Shown: in pieces, positions 22,835-33,441 of the stretch
Numbering within the stretch: position 1 is the first letter of the stretch
How the letters are laid out: each line of letters opens with the position of its first letter
NCBI GenBank assembly: GCA_016584305.1
Contig: JACEEZ010011599.1
Coordinates: 1-64,000, forward strand
Direction: 5' to 3'
DNA length: 64,000 bases
Source: Chionoecetes opilio
Taxonomy: Eukaryota; Arthropoda; Malacostraca; Decapoda; Majidae
Notes under the pieces: generated by a model
What the model saw: only the letters and a program-made list of their open reading frames with translations
The model's database searches: none
What the model was told of the DNA's origin: nothing
Translations under genes and position numbers: made by a program

Positions 22835-23599
22835 TTAGTCCTGAATAGTTTTCATGTGTTTTGAATTAATCTGGCTCTCGTTTTTGTCGGAAATCAATGT
22901 TTGTTTACATGTGTGTATGTGGGGGGAGGGGGGGCAACCTGCCGCTCCAGGTTCGCCCCGCAAACATTGCTACGATTCACATTGCCACATTATGGGTAAT
23001 TTTAGTTTTTTCTCTATATCATCTGTTACGAAACCAAACCCCACCTCTAACCTAACCTAATCTGATTTAACCTAACTTAACTTTCTGGCTGAAATAACGG
23101 TAGATTTTCGGTACTACGTGTAGTGCCATTATTATTCAATTGCGCCATGGGAAATGGGGCTCAAAATACTCAGAATGAAGAAAGCTACACGATGATGTAG
23201 GTAAGAATCCTAGGACTTTTGAAAGCCCACTACCAAAATAATACCAATATCTATGCAAATTTTCCATAAAGTCTAAACACATAGCAGAAAAGCAACAAAG
23301 GCATACCTACAACATTAAATCTAAGCTATATGTCATAGCTAGCAAATATTAGAATATCAATTCGTGGGGGGCATCCTGCAATATATTATGACCGATTTGG
23401 TTACCCTGTCATTCCCTTTACATTTTAACTAGTATAATTTTTCATTCACATTCACTGCACTGTGAATATTGTATTTAGGTACAGGCTCATTATCATTGGC
23501 TTTCCCATACAAATCCCTTTTTTTCTTTTACTTTTGATATTTTTAAGATTTTTTTTTCCCCCTCAAAAACACCAATATTTTTGTTTTCTCGAAACCTCC
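22835..23599. other. Non-coding stretch with a CCTAA tract
   Basis: A G-rich patch (22920-22935) and a short CCTAA-word tract (23046-23085) lie in otherwise featureless AT-rich DNA. I see no coding frame. Confidence 0.5.
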
Positions 23600-23655
23600 T
23601 TGTAAAATAGGGGTGCGTCTTATGCGGAGGTGCGTCTTATGCGCCGGCAAATACG
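23600..23655. mobile_element. Probable DNA-transposon terminus
   Basis: GGTGCGTCTTATGCG occurs twice within 40 bases and ends in CGGCAAATACGGTA. This style of end is common among animal MITEs. No partner end was found. Confidence 0.35.
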
Positions 23656-23760
23656 GTATTTACTATTTTTTTTTTTAACGTTGAAATGCCGAGTCCTGTT
23701 CGTAAATTGCCCGGCGGTCCGAGCGTCTCCTGTCACCCCTACCCCTGGTCAGTGTCCACG

Positions 23761-24100
23761 CCTCCCGCCAGGTGGCAGCATGCTCAGCGGTCGTATTGTT
23801 TACATTTGGACACATGACACTCACTGTTCACCTGCACAGCCTCCGTTAGTCCCCTGACCCCCACTGCCCCTGGTGCAGGAACGTCTCTTGAGACTATTGA
23901 ATACTTTCTGCTGCCTCCCGCCAGGTGGCAGCATGCTCAGCGGTCGTATTGTTTACATTTGGACACATGACACTCACAGTTCACCTGCACAGCCTCCGTT
24001 AGTCCCCTGACCCCCACTGCCCCTGGTGCAGAAATGTCTCTTGAGACTATTGAATACTTTCTGCTGCCTCCCGCCAGGTGGCAGCATGCTCAGCGGACGT
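23761..24100. repeat. 153-bp direct repeats (copy A)
   Basis: CCTCCCGCCAGGTGGCAGC starts at 23761, 23914 and 24064, giving two full units and a partial third. The same trio occurs at 27576, 27729 and 27882. Confidence 0.93.
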
Positions 24101-24384
24101 AAAAGTACGCGGCGGGGTAGTTGATATTGGCGGTTGCCGGACAGTAAATACTAGAGTAGGATAATCGTCCGGGGGTGGGTAATGGCATCGGACTTTTTTT
24201 GTTTTTTTTGTTTTTTGTTTAGAGGATAATTCCTGGACTGTTGCGATTCCCGGACTTTTGCGGTTCCCTGACCAGTGGTCCCCCCTATTAGTCCGGGAAA
24301 ACGAGGTTTGTGTGTACTGTGAGTCACTGATGACAAGACGCACGTAGACTATGCACAGCAAAAACGTGAAGTGTGAACCGGGCC

Positions 24385-24612
24385 TGACACTGACTGTACT
24401 GACTGTACGACTGACTGACACTGACTGTACTGACTGTATAACTGAATGACACTGACTGTACGACTGACTGACACTAACTGTACTGACTGACTGTACGACT
24501 GACTGACACTGACTGTACTGACTGACTGACACTGACTGTACAACTGACTGACTGACACTGACTGTACGACTGACTGACGACTGTACTGACTGACACTGAC
24601 ATTACTGACACA
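24385..24612. repeat. ACTGACTGTACG minisatellite, array 1
   Basis: A degenerate array of ACTGACTGTAC(GACTG)ACTGAC units of about 14-22 bp. It opens frames rich in Ser-Val-Gln on the other strand; these are not proteins. It directly follows the transposon end CCGGGCCTGAC. Confidence 0.92.
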
Positions 24613-25010
24613 CTGAATACTTGAGGCGGACCAGATGTCAATTTTTCAATATTAGCGGATGTGGATATTTTGAATGACACTTTTGTCTGTGCAAATAAAT
24701 CCCAGAATATTTCCTCTTTTTAGCCAGTTGCAGATTATTTCCTCTCTCTCTCTCTCTCTCCAACCATCATGTAGTGTCTAGGTTCTCAAAATATCTGCAT
24801 AACATCCACATTCATGGTTGTGGATGATAAAAATGCTATGGATATCCGCGGAGGTGAATGTGGATATCCGGTCCACCTTTACTGAATGCCACACTTCCGC
24901 CTGACTCATAAGCCCATCAGAAGTATAAGTCACACGCCGCACAACAGGCAATCAGTCACTCATCTCATCTCATCATCAGTAATAATAGAACATGCTAGAA
25001 AATTATAATA
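24613..25010. other. Unique block within the duplicated segment
   Basis: Includes a CT run (24739-24759) and GATATCCG motifs arranged as short inverted pairs (CGGATGTGGATATT; GGATATCCG). Present again at 28497-28900. No coding frame. Confidence 0.5.
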
Positions 25011-25610
25011 GCAAAGAAAATGACACAAACACAAAGAAAAAACAATTACAAAAGAAAAAAATAGATACTAGCTATTAAAGAAAAATAAAGCTAGAAAAAA
25101 ATTATATAAAAAAAAAAAAAAATGAAAAAAAAAAAAAAAATAAAAAAAAAATAAAGAAATAAGAATTTTTTTTAAAGCTACAAAAAAAAGAAAATATGAA
25201 AATAAATAATAAACAAATTAAAAAAAAAAAAAAAAAAAACAGTAACAAGAAAAAAAAATGAATAACAAAAAACAAAAGAAAAAATGCTATAAAATAATAA
25301 TAATAATTAAAATAGAACACGGTAGAAAAATATAATAGCAAAGAAAATGAACAAAAGAACAAAAGAAATAAAAGGAAAAATAGATAAAAAAGAAAGAAAA
25401 AAAAAAGATCCAAAAAAAGAAAATAAAGGAAATGGAAAAAAAAAAAAAATCAGAAAAATAAATAAAAAAACGCTTCAATAAAAAATTAATAGGCAAAAAA
25501 AAGCAAAAAAAGAAAAAGAATAACCGCCACTACAGTAGAAAAGAATAAAAATAAAGAAAAAAAAAGTGTATATAAAAATACAAAGAAAAACGGTTAAAAA
25601 ATATCTTGTA

Positions 25611-25671
<61 letters not shown>

Positions 25672-25977
25672 CGAGAAAAAACAAAAGAAAACCTGAAACA
25701 AAAAATCATTTAAAAAAATTAAAAAAACGAAAAATAAAGAGCTAAAGAAAAAAACAGATACAAAACATTAAAAAAAAAAAAATAAAGAAATAAACAAAGC
25801 AAAAAACAGCAAATTAACAAGAAAAAAAAGATAGCTACAAAAGAAAAGAAAATGCAAAAAAAACCACAGTATATATATTTGAAAATAAAAATAAAAATTA
25901 TAAGAATTTTTTTTAAACCTACAAAAATGGAAATATAGCAAATAATTAGGAAACAAAGTAAAAAAAAAAAATCGCTC
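25011..25977. repeat. A-rich low-complexity block (copy A)
   Basis: About 970 bases of A with scattered T, G and C. Phe-rich minus-strand frames are artefacts of composition. An ambiguous base at 25994 follows its end and may be a join. Confidence 0.9.
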
Positions 25978-26019
25978 AAAAAAAAAAAAAAAANATTCGT
26001 GCGCTACCTCTGAATCTTG

Positions 26020-26206
26020 TTGTGGTGTGTGTGTGTGTGTCTGTCTGTCTGTCTGCTGTCTTCTGTTTGTGTGTGTGTTGTCTGAGTGTGTGTGTGTGTG
26101 TGTGAGTGTCTGTGTCTGTGTGTGGTGTGTGTGTATGTGTGTGTGTGTGTGTCTGACTGTTGTGTGCGTGTGTGTGTGTGTGTGTGTGGTGTGTGTGTGT
26201 GTGTGC
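26020..26206. repeat. GT-rich microsatellite
   Basis: (GT)n mixed with GTCT and GTGTCT, almost without A or C other than in CT pairs on this strand. His-Thr frames on the minus strand are translations of it. Confidence 0.93.
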
Positions 26207-26453
26207 CAAAGTTGAGTGTGGACAATTCCCTAATTTAAACAGGTATAAAGTATTAAAATAGGAAAAGTATGCAAGTTATTGTTTAGTGGAAAGTGTGAGG
26301 GACAAGACCACACACACACACACACCACACAAAGTCTGTCTTTCTGCTATGTATATATTCATCCTCTATACATAAGACACATATAACAAACTGAACAATG
26401 TATGTGCAATAGTGATCTTATTAACTACTGTGTCTGTATGTATGTATAACTAT

Positions 26454-26813
26454 AGTCTATTTTATTTATTATGGTCAAATGCAGTCAGGAAGCCACGCTC
26501 CCTGCCTGCCCTTCTATGCTACGGGGCAGCTGATTGGTGCATTCCTCGTAGCATCACTACCCATCACAATATCTTCACTACTTAACAGCGGCGTGACCAC
26601 TGGACAGCAATCTTCACTACAGAGGTGACAAAATAAAACCCTCTGTAGTGAAGATTGCTGTGTCAGTGGTCACGCCGCTGTTAAGTAGTGAAGATATTGT
26701 GATTGGTGGTGATGATACGAGGAATGCACCAATCAGCTGCCTCGTAGCATAGAGGGGCAGGCAGGGGGCGTGGCTTCCTGACTGCATTTTGACCATAATA
26801 AATAAAATAGACT
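26454..26813. repeat. 360-bp palindrome (foldback element)
   Basis: 26454-26626 is the reverse complement of 26640-26813 with about 95 per cent pairing and a loop of about 12 bases. The loop is flanked by TCACTACAGAGG and its partner. CA runs lie on both sides at some distance (26310-26328, 26889-26906). The length fits a foldback MITE. No transposase. Confidence 0.9.
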
Positions 26814-26940
26814 CTACAACCCTATGTCTTGTAACTACCATTACAGCCTGTGTATCATAACTGTATCATAGCCTACGTATAAACCCATCACACACACACA
26901 CACACGGCCTATGTATTGTACCCTGTATATAGGCATCATT

Positions 26941-27119
26941 ACTACTGACTGACACTACTGACACTGACCACTGACTGTACGACTGACTGACTGACACTGA
27001 CTGTACGACTGACTACTGACACTGACTGTACGACTGACTGACTGACACTACTGACACTGACTGTACGACTGACTGACACTACTGACACTGACGACTGACT
27101 GTACAACTGACTGACTGAG
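26941..27119. repeat. ACTGACTGTACG minisatellite, array 2
   Basis: The same word family and orientation as 24385-24612 and 28216-28496. It abuts the left end of the transposon-like unit at 27120. Confidence 0.9.
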
Positions 27120-27463
27120 GCGGGGTTCACACTACACGTTTTTGCTGTCCCTGTCTACATGGGCGTGGCGATCAGTGACGTCACAGTGACGTCGCCCCGC
27201 CACTCCCACAGCCACGTAGAAAGAATTGGGAGCTCCGAATAATGTGAGCTGAGACGCACGTCTCTCAAGGCCAGTGACGTCATCACTGCTCCAGCAATGT
27301 GGTGGTCGCGGGGAGCCTGTGTTCACATTTCACCGGCAGGAAGTGACGTCACGGTGACGTACACACAAACCTCGATTTCCCGGACCTCCATTTCCCGGAT
27401 ATCGGATTTGCCAGACAAAATCCGAGGTCCTGGGATATGTCAGAATCCCAGACATTTTTTTTT

Positions 27464-27500
<37 letters not shown>

Positions 27501-28215
27501 GTTGAAATGCCGAGTCCTGTTAGTAAATTGTCTGGCGGTCCGAGCGTCTCCTGTCACCCCTGGTCAGTGTCCGGGCCTCCCGCCAGGTGGCAGCATGCTC
27601 AGCGGTCGTATTGTTTACATTTGGACACACGACACTCACTGTTCACCTGCACAGCCTCTGTTAGTCCCCTGACCCCCACTGCCCCTGGTGCAGGAACGTC
27701 TGTTGAGACTATTGAATACTTTCTGCTGCCTCCCGCCAGGTGGCAGCATGCTCAGCGGACGTATTGTTTACATTTGGGCACACGACACTCACTGTTCACC
27801 TGCACAGCCTCCGTTAGTCCCCTGACCCCCACTGCCCCTGGTGCAGGAACGTCTCTTGAGACTATTGAACACTTTCTGCTGCCTCCCGCCAGGTGGCAGC
27901 ATGCTCAGCGGACGTAAAAGTACGCGGCGGGGTAGTTGATATTGGCGGTTACCGGACAGTAAATACTAGAGTAGGATAATCGTCCGGGGGTGGGTAATGG
28001 CATCGGACTTTTTTTTTTTTTTTTTTTTTTTTTAGAGGAGAATTCCTGGACTGTTAGCGATTCCCGGACTTTTGCGATTCCCGGACTTTTGCGGTTCCCG
28101 GACCAGTGCTCCCCCCTATTAGTCCGGGAAAACGAGGTTTGTGTGTACTGTGAGTCACTGATGACAAGACGCACGTAGACTACGTCCAGCAAAAACGTGG
28201 TGTGTGAACCGGGCC
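27120..28215. mobile_element. Transposon-like unit with GGTTCACAC...GTGTGAACC ends
   Basis: The left end reads GGGGTTCACACTACACG then TTTTTGCTG; the right end reads CAGCAAAAACG then a near-complement of the left. Matching ends stand at 27124-27149 and 28187-28214. Minisatellite of the same type lies outside both ends, in the same orientation, as if the unit had inserted into one array. The ends resemble those of several cut-and-paste superfamilies; I cannot choose one. A further MITE is nested inside. Confidence 0.6.
27362..28145. mobile_element. Nested TA-flanked MITE (784 bp)
   Basis: It begins CACACAAACCTCGATTTCCC and ends GGGAAAACGAGGTTTGTGTG, paired over about 24 bases with one mismatch and flanked by TA on both sides. 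TTCCCGGA repeats near both ends. It contains T runs and the three 153-bp repeat starts. In duplicated-segment copy A only the right end (about 24291-24318) is present, because that copy starts inside the element. Confidence 0.72.
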
Positions 28216-29827
28216 TGACACTGACTGTACGACTGACTGACACTGACTGTACAACTGACTGACACTGACTGTACGACTGACTGACACTGACTGTACTGAC
28301 TGACTGACACTGACTGTACGACTGACTGACACTGACTGTACTGACTGACTGACACTGACTGTACGACTGACTGACACTGACTGTACTGACTGACTGACAC
28401 TGACTGTACAACTGACTGACACTGACTGACTGACACTGACTGTACGACTGACTGACGACTGTACTGACTGACTGACTAACACTGACATTACTGACACTCT
28501 GAATACTTGAGGCGGACCGGATGTCGATTTTTCAATATTAGCGGATGTGGATATTTTGAATGACACTTTTGTCTGTGCAAATAAATCTCAGAATATTTCC
28601 TCTTTTTAGCCAGTTGCAGATTATTTCCTCTCTCTCTCTCTTCTCTCTCTCGCTCTCTCCAATCATCATGTAGTGTCTAGGTTCTCAAAATATCTGCATA
28701 ACATCCACATTCATGGTTGTGGATGATAAAAATGCTATGGATATCCGCGGAGGTGAATGTGGATATCCGGTCCACCTTTACTGAATGCCACACTTCCGCC
28801 TGACTTATAAGCCCATCAGAAGTATAAGTCACACGACGCACAACAGGCAATCAGTCACTCATCTCATCTCATCATCAGTAATAATAGAACATGCTAGAAA
28901 ATTATAATAGCAAAGAAAATGACACAAACACAAAGAAAAAACAATTAAAAAAAAAAAATAGATACTAGCTATTAAAGAAAAATTAAGCAAGAAAAAAAAA
29001 AAAAAAAAAAAATAAAAAAAAAAATAAGAAAGAAAGAAAGAAATAAGATTTTTTTTTAAAGCTACAAAAAAAAGAAAATATGAAAATAAATAATAAACAA
29101 ATTAACAAAAAAAAACAGTAACAAGAAAAAAAAAATGAATAAAAAAAAAAAAGAATAAATGCTATAAAATAATAATAATAATAAAAATAGAACACGCTAG
29201 AAAAATATAATAGTAAAGAAAATTACAAAAAAACAAAAGAACAAAAGATATAAAAGGAAAAATTGAGAAAAAAGAAAGAAAAAGAAAAAGATCCAAAAAA
29301 AGAAAATAAAGGAAATGGAAATTTAAAAAAATCAGAAAAAAAATAGAAAAACGCTTCAATAGATAATAAAAAATTAATAGGCAAAAAAAAGCAAAAAAAA
29401 AAAAAGAATAACCGCCACTACAGTAGAAAAGAATAGAAATAAAGAAAAAAAATGTGTATATAAAAATACAAAGAAAAACGGTTCAAAAAAAATCTTGTAA
29501 AAAAAAAAAAAAAAAAAAAAAAGACGAGAAAAAAAATAAAACCTGCAACATAAAAAATCATTTAAAAAAATTAAAAAAACGAAAAATAAAGAGCTAAAGA
29601 AAAAAACAGATAGAAAACATTAAAAAAAAAAAATAAAGAAATAAACAAAGCAAGAAACAGCAAATTAACAAGAAAAAAAAGATAGCTACAAAAGAAAAGA
29701 AAATGCAAAAAAACCATACAGTATATATATTTGGAAAAAAAAAAAAAATGATAAGAATTTTTTAAAACCTACAAAAAAGGAAAATATAGCAAATAATTAA
29801 GAAACAAAGCAAAAAAAAAAAAAAACG

Positions 29828-29830
<3 letters not shown>
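27499..29830 (+). repeat. 2.3-kb duplicated segment, copy B
   Basis: Direct-orientation partner of 23678-25977; see that entry for content. The minisatellite part is longer here and the A-rich block is of similar length (28901-29830). Confidence 0.93.
28216..28496. repeat. ACTGACTGTACG minisatellite, array 3
   Basis: About 280 bases of the same units as array 1, with a fairly regular alternation of GTACG, GTACTG and GTACAA forms. Confidence 0.92.

Positions 29831-29899
<69 letters not shown>
28901..29899. repeat. A-rich block (copy B) ending in poly-A
   Basis: Counterpart of 25011-25977, followed by an almost pure A run (29832-29899). Confidence 0.9.
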
Positions 29900-29901
<2 letters not shown>

Positions 29902-30072
29902 AATAGCGGCCACACCAAAACTTACCTGGCGGATATTACGATGGATAAGTTCCCATAATCCATCTCCCTTGCCATGCCATGTACTGGACAGCCGTATCCA
30001 CATATCCACCATCAGGAATCCACATCCACACTTGTCTCATTATATCCGTGTCATCCACATCCTGACCGCTGA

Positions 30073-30485
30073 AAAAAGTATGCTTGGATATAGGCAACAC
30101 TTAAAAACTGCATAAAAAAGTATGTTTGGATATAGGCAACACTTAAAAACTGCATAAAAAAGTATGTTTGGATATAGGCAACACTTAAAAACTGCATAAA
30201 AAAGTATGTTTGGATATAGGCAACACTTAAAAACTGCATAAAAAAGTATGTTTGGATATAGGCAACATTTTAAAAACTGCATAAAAAAGTATGCTTGGAT
30301 ATAGGCAACACTTAAAATGCATAAAAAAGATGTTTGGATATAGGCAAACATTTAAAAAAACTGCATAAAAAAGGATGTTTGGATATAGGCAACACTTAAA
30401 AACTGCATAAAAAAGGATGTTTGGATATAGGCAACACTTAAAAACTGCATAAAAAAGGATGTTTGGATATAGGCAACACTTAAAA
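30073..30485. repeat. 42-bp minisatellite, about 10 copies
   Basis: AAAAAAGTATGTTTGGATAT recurs every 42 bases (for example 30115, 30157, 30199, 30241), with small length changes in the sixth and seventh units. Because 42 is a multiple of three, minus-strand frames stay open as a repeated 14-residue string; this is a by-product, not evidence of a protein. Confidence 0.95.
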
Positions 30486-30604
30486 ACAGTGTAATGTGAA
30501 TAGGTTTTTTGGCTGTGATGGTTTCAACAGTAAAGCTTAAATACAAAACACTTTGTACAGGGGAGGTGGTGGCAGATGTTATTTATTTAGTTAACGCTAA
30601 TTTA

Positions 30605-31637
30605 TCAATCAATCAATCATTGGGGGCATACGCCGGGGGGCGCGTCGCCTCGCCCACCCTACGACGCCACTCCCGGGGGTCACCACGCGCGAGCTCCCAT
30701 GCAGGCTCCTTTCCCATACCAAGCAGCTCTCGACAAGAAACATCAACTTGCCCCAGCCACGAGCCTTGTGGGCGCCCCCTTGGCTCCTCCACGCGGATTG
30801 TCTCTTACGTTTAACAACCCGATGGGAAGGATCGGTTTCAGGGTAGCGTGCCACATGCCCATATAACCGAAGTTGGCGCTCACGGACTATGCAGGTAATA
30901 GGCCTCGATTCAGTCTCACGGTGCAATCGCTGATTTGACACGTAATCATCCCAGCGATACCCCATGATTCTGCGAAGACACTTATTACCAAAGGCATTGA
31001 TTCGTCTCTTCAAGTCACTATTTAGTGTCCATGTCTCACAACCATAGAGTAAGACAGGGATCACAAGCGACTTAAAGATCCGGATCTTTGTCCTTCTGCA
31101 CAGGTACCGACAACGCCAAATACTCCCGCTGAGCAAGTCCATAACACCGTGGGCTATGCCAATCCGCCGTAAGACTTCTTGACGTGACCCGCCGTCATTA
31201 TGGACTGCGCTACCAAGGTATGTAAAACTTTCCAAGATCTCAATGTCCCCGCCCACGTATGAACAGACTGTACTGCTTCATCTAGTAAGTCTCCAACCCC
31301 CTGGACCTTGGTCTTGAGCCAGGAGACCTCAAGTCCCAAAGGCTTTGCCTCCTCGTGCAGCGCCTCGAGAGCCATCACCAGGACCTCCAGCGACTCAGCA
31401 AAGATTACTGTATCATCGGCAAAAACAAGATCAGTGATCTTGGTGTTGCCGATGGATGCTCCACAATAACTTTGATCTACAACCTTGTCCAATACCCAGT
31501 CCATACAAGCGTTGAAAAGTGATGGGGCAAGGACGCACCCTTGCCTCACTCCTGTATTCACAGGAAAGAAGCTGGATACACCTGCCCCACACTTGACAGC
31601 ACTCTCAGTCCCAGAATACAGACCAGTTATCAGACCA
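30605..31637 (-). mobile_element. Truncated non-LTR retrotransposon with target duplication
   Basis: On the minus strand, 1033 bases of a LINE: the later RT motifs and C-terminal domain, then a stop, a short 3' tail and (TGAT)n. GCTAATTTAT stands on both sides (30596-30605 and 31638-31647), a target duplication of about 10 bp that shows true target-primed insertion. The 5' end is truncated in RT, as is usual for LINEs. Confidence 0.9.
30609..31636 (-). pseudogene. LINE reverse transcriptase C-terminal half
   Basis: Recognisable in order: GVRQGCVLAPSLFNACMDWV (RT motif B region), TDLVFADDTVIFAE (active site FADD), then after a frame change FTYLGSAVH, LYGCETWTLNSDLKRRI and LRRIMGYRWDDYVSNQRLHR. 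RT copies the element RNA at a nick. The frame shifts near 31250, in the thumb region, and again near the C-terminus, where one frame ends RPPAYAPND. I associate that ending with an abundant decapod LINE family, from memory only. Confidence 0.85.
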
Positions 31638-31960
31638 GCTAATTTATGCATGGTTCTAATTCATTTATCAGAAAACGAAATATATCAATGGAAAGCTAAT
31701 GAAAATCCGCTTCTATTGATATGTTTCATCTAAAATGTTTTCGCGCAAAATATTAAATGGCGAAGAGTTTAAGTGACTATTAATTAAGTTGAGTTAGAGT
31801 TGAATTATTATTAGAGTTGAAGTGAATATTGAGTTCATGCATATTTCTCCACTCTCTCATAATGACATTTCTTTAGTGTATTTTACTGTTTTTTATTTGA
31901 TAATATTAAAGAACAAACATTTACGAAGATAACGGTATATCATATATACTGTTAAACCCT

Positions 31961-32719
31961 AGGAAGGGAAATAGGGGTGATGTTCTAAAATGGCAGGAAT
32001 GGCAAAACTGGCCTCCACTGGTCATGGCCGGGTTGGCGCGGGGCACGAGTGGCAAGTCCAGTATAGAGTAGTCTTTGGTTAAGGTTATACTGAGGTTAGG
32101 TTAGTAATATTATTTTTGGGGTCCAGGGCGGGGGTAATGTAGGGGGGGGGTTTGAAGGGGGCATCTCTCCCCACTTTATAATTACCTGTTAGAGGTATCT
32201 GAAGGGATCTGTGAAGGTCTGGAGGAAAAAAACCACTAATAAGGGCGGGAAAGGACTAGAATTTTACCGTAAATTTAACCCCTTGAGAACCAGAACGTAA
32301 TTTCCATTGTAATTTAGGTACAGTTAGAAGAATTTTAGTGACTATAAGCAATATTTTATAGCTATGACCTGCTTAGTAGCCTTGACCACTAACTAATTTG
32401 GTATATTCAGTGACTTTCCGTACTTTTATGGCTCGACAACAGACAATTTTATATAGCCAAGGAAAGATCTGGGCGTGAAGGGGTTGATACATTTTTACCC
32501 GTGTTTCTGCATTAATTAAGGGATGAAATGCCAGCAATAGCCTGACTAGTTAGGTTTTAGTTATGTGGTTAGGTTAGGTTGCAATGTCCAGGTTAGGTTA
32601 GTGAACGAGCAGGGGTGTCTGCCCCACAAGTTAGGTCAGGTTACGTTACCAATGTCAAACGGCAGATTCAGTGTTTTGGGACTAGCAAAAATGTTGTATC
32701 CAATAATAAAATAGCGTGT
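31961..32719. other. Non-coding stretch with scattered TTAGG words
   Basis: Short GGTTAGG stretches occur at about 32090-32105, 32560-32600 and 32630-32650, with a G run at 32143. No coding frame. Confidence 0.5.
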
Positions 32720-33441
32720 ATTTGGTAGTATTCCAGAGGAACACCGAACTCACTTGGGTGGACCAAACTATTTTTTCTGGTGTGTTTTGATGTGTTTTGA
32801 ATTAATCTGGTAACCGTTTCTGTCGCAATTATTATTACTATTATTTTTTTTATAGGTAAAGGCTAGGTTAGGTTAGGTATAGGTTAGGTTAGGTATAGGT
32901 TGTGTTTGGTAAAGGTTAGGTTCAATTTGTTTTTTGTCATTTTTGTTGCAAATCACTAAAAATAATTAAAATAAGAAACAATTGCGACAGAAACGGTTAG
33001 CAGATTCATTCCAAACACATCAAAACTCACCAGAAAAAGATAGTTTCGTCCACCAAAGTGAATTCGGTGTTCATCTGGAATAATACCCAAGCGAAAAATA
33101 TTGTATCCAATAATAAAATAGAGTTTATTCTTCCTTTCCATCTATCGCAAGTGGAACTGTCGCCAAAAAGTTACACATCCGATCCGATCCGAGGTAAATT
33201 TTCAGATGAACACCGAACTTCCTTTGGTGGACGAATCTATTTTTTTCTGGTGAGTTTTGAATGAATCTGCTAACCGTTTCTGTGGCAAATCCCTTTTTTT
33301 TTCTTTTTTTTTTCTTTCAACAAAAATTACAAAAAAATAATTGAACCTAACCGAACCCATACCTAACCTAACCTATACCTAACCTATATCTAACCTAACC
33401 TATACCTAGTCTATATATAACCTAACCTATACCTAGTCTAT
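32720..33441. repeat. Inverted and direct copies of a repeat around telomere-word tracts
   Basis: A unit of about 100 bases (ACACCGAACTCACTTGGGTGG ... AACCGTTTCTGTCGC) occurs forward at 32725-32828, reversed at 32985-33085 and forward at 33206-33292. Between the first two lie TTAGG words with GGTATAGG variants (32868-32935). After the third lie CCTAA words with CCTATA variants (33356-33440). A fourth copy, poorly rendered, is at 43340-43435. Confidence 0.78.

Larger units (their letters stand above)
23678..25977 (+). repeat. 2.3-kb duplicated segment, copy A
   Basis: It aligns with 27499-29830 from ACGTTGAAATGCCGAGTCC to the A-rich end. In order it holds: 153-bp repeats; a transposon right end; an ACTGACTG minisatellite; an AT-rich unique block; a short CT run; about 1 kb of A-rich DNA. 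The two copies differ mainly by small indels and array length. Confidence 0.93.
30560..31960. repeat. Host copy of the about 310-bp TTAACGCTAA repeat, split by a LINE
   Basis: 30575-30604 and 31638-31960 together match the units at 50160-51062 (TTAGTTAACGCTAAT, GGTTCTAATTCATTTATCAG, GGCGAAGAGTTTAAG). The LINE occupies the middle. Confidence 0.8.

Noticed and set aside
24047..24680. Ser/Val/Gln-rich proteins on the minus strand
   Set aside because: Translations of the ACTGACTG minisatellite; the same strings at 26942-27130 and 27905-28566.
25102..25979. Phe-rich membrane-like proteins
   Set aside because: A-rich low-complexity DNA read on the minus strand; no sequence conservation between copies beyond composition.
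32868..33440. Chromosome end or fused telomere
   Set aside because: Tracts are short, impure, in both orientations and associated with dispersed repeats.
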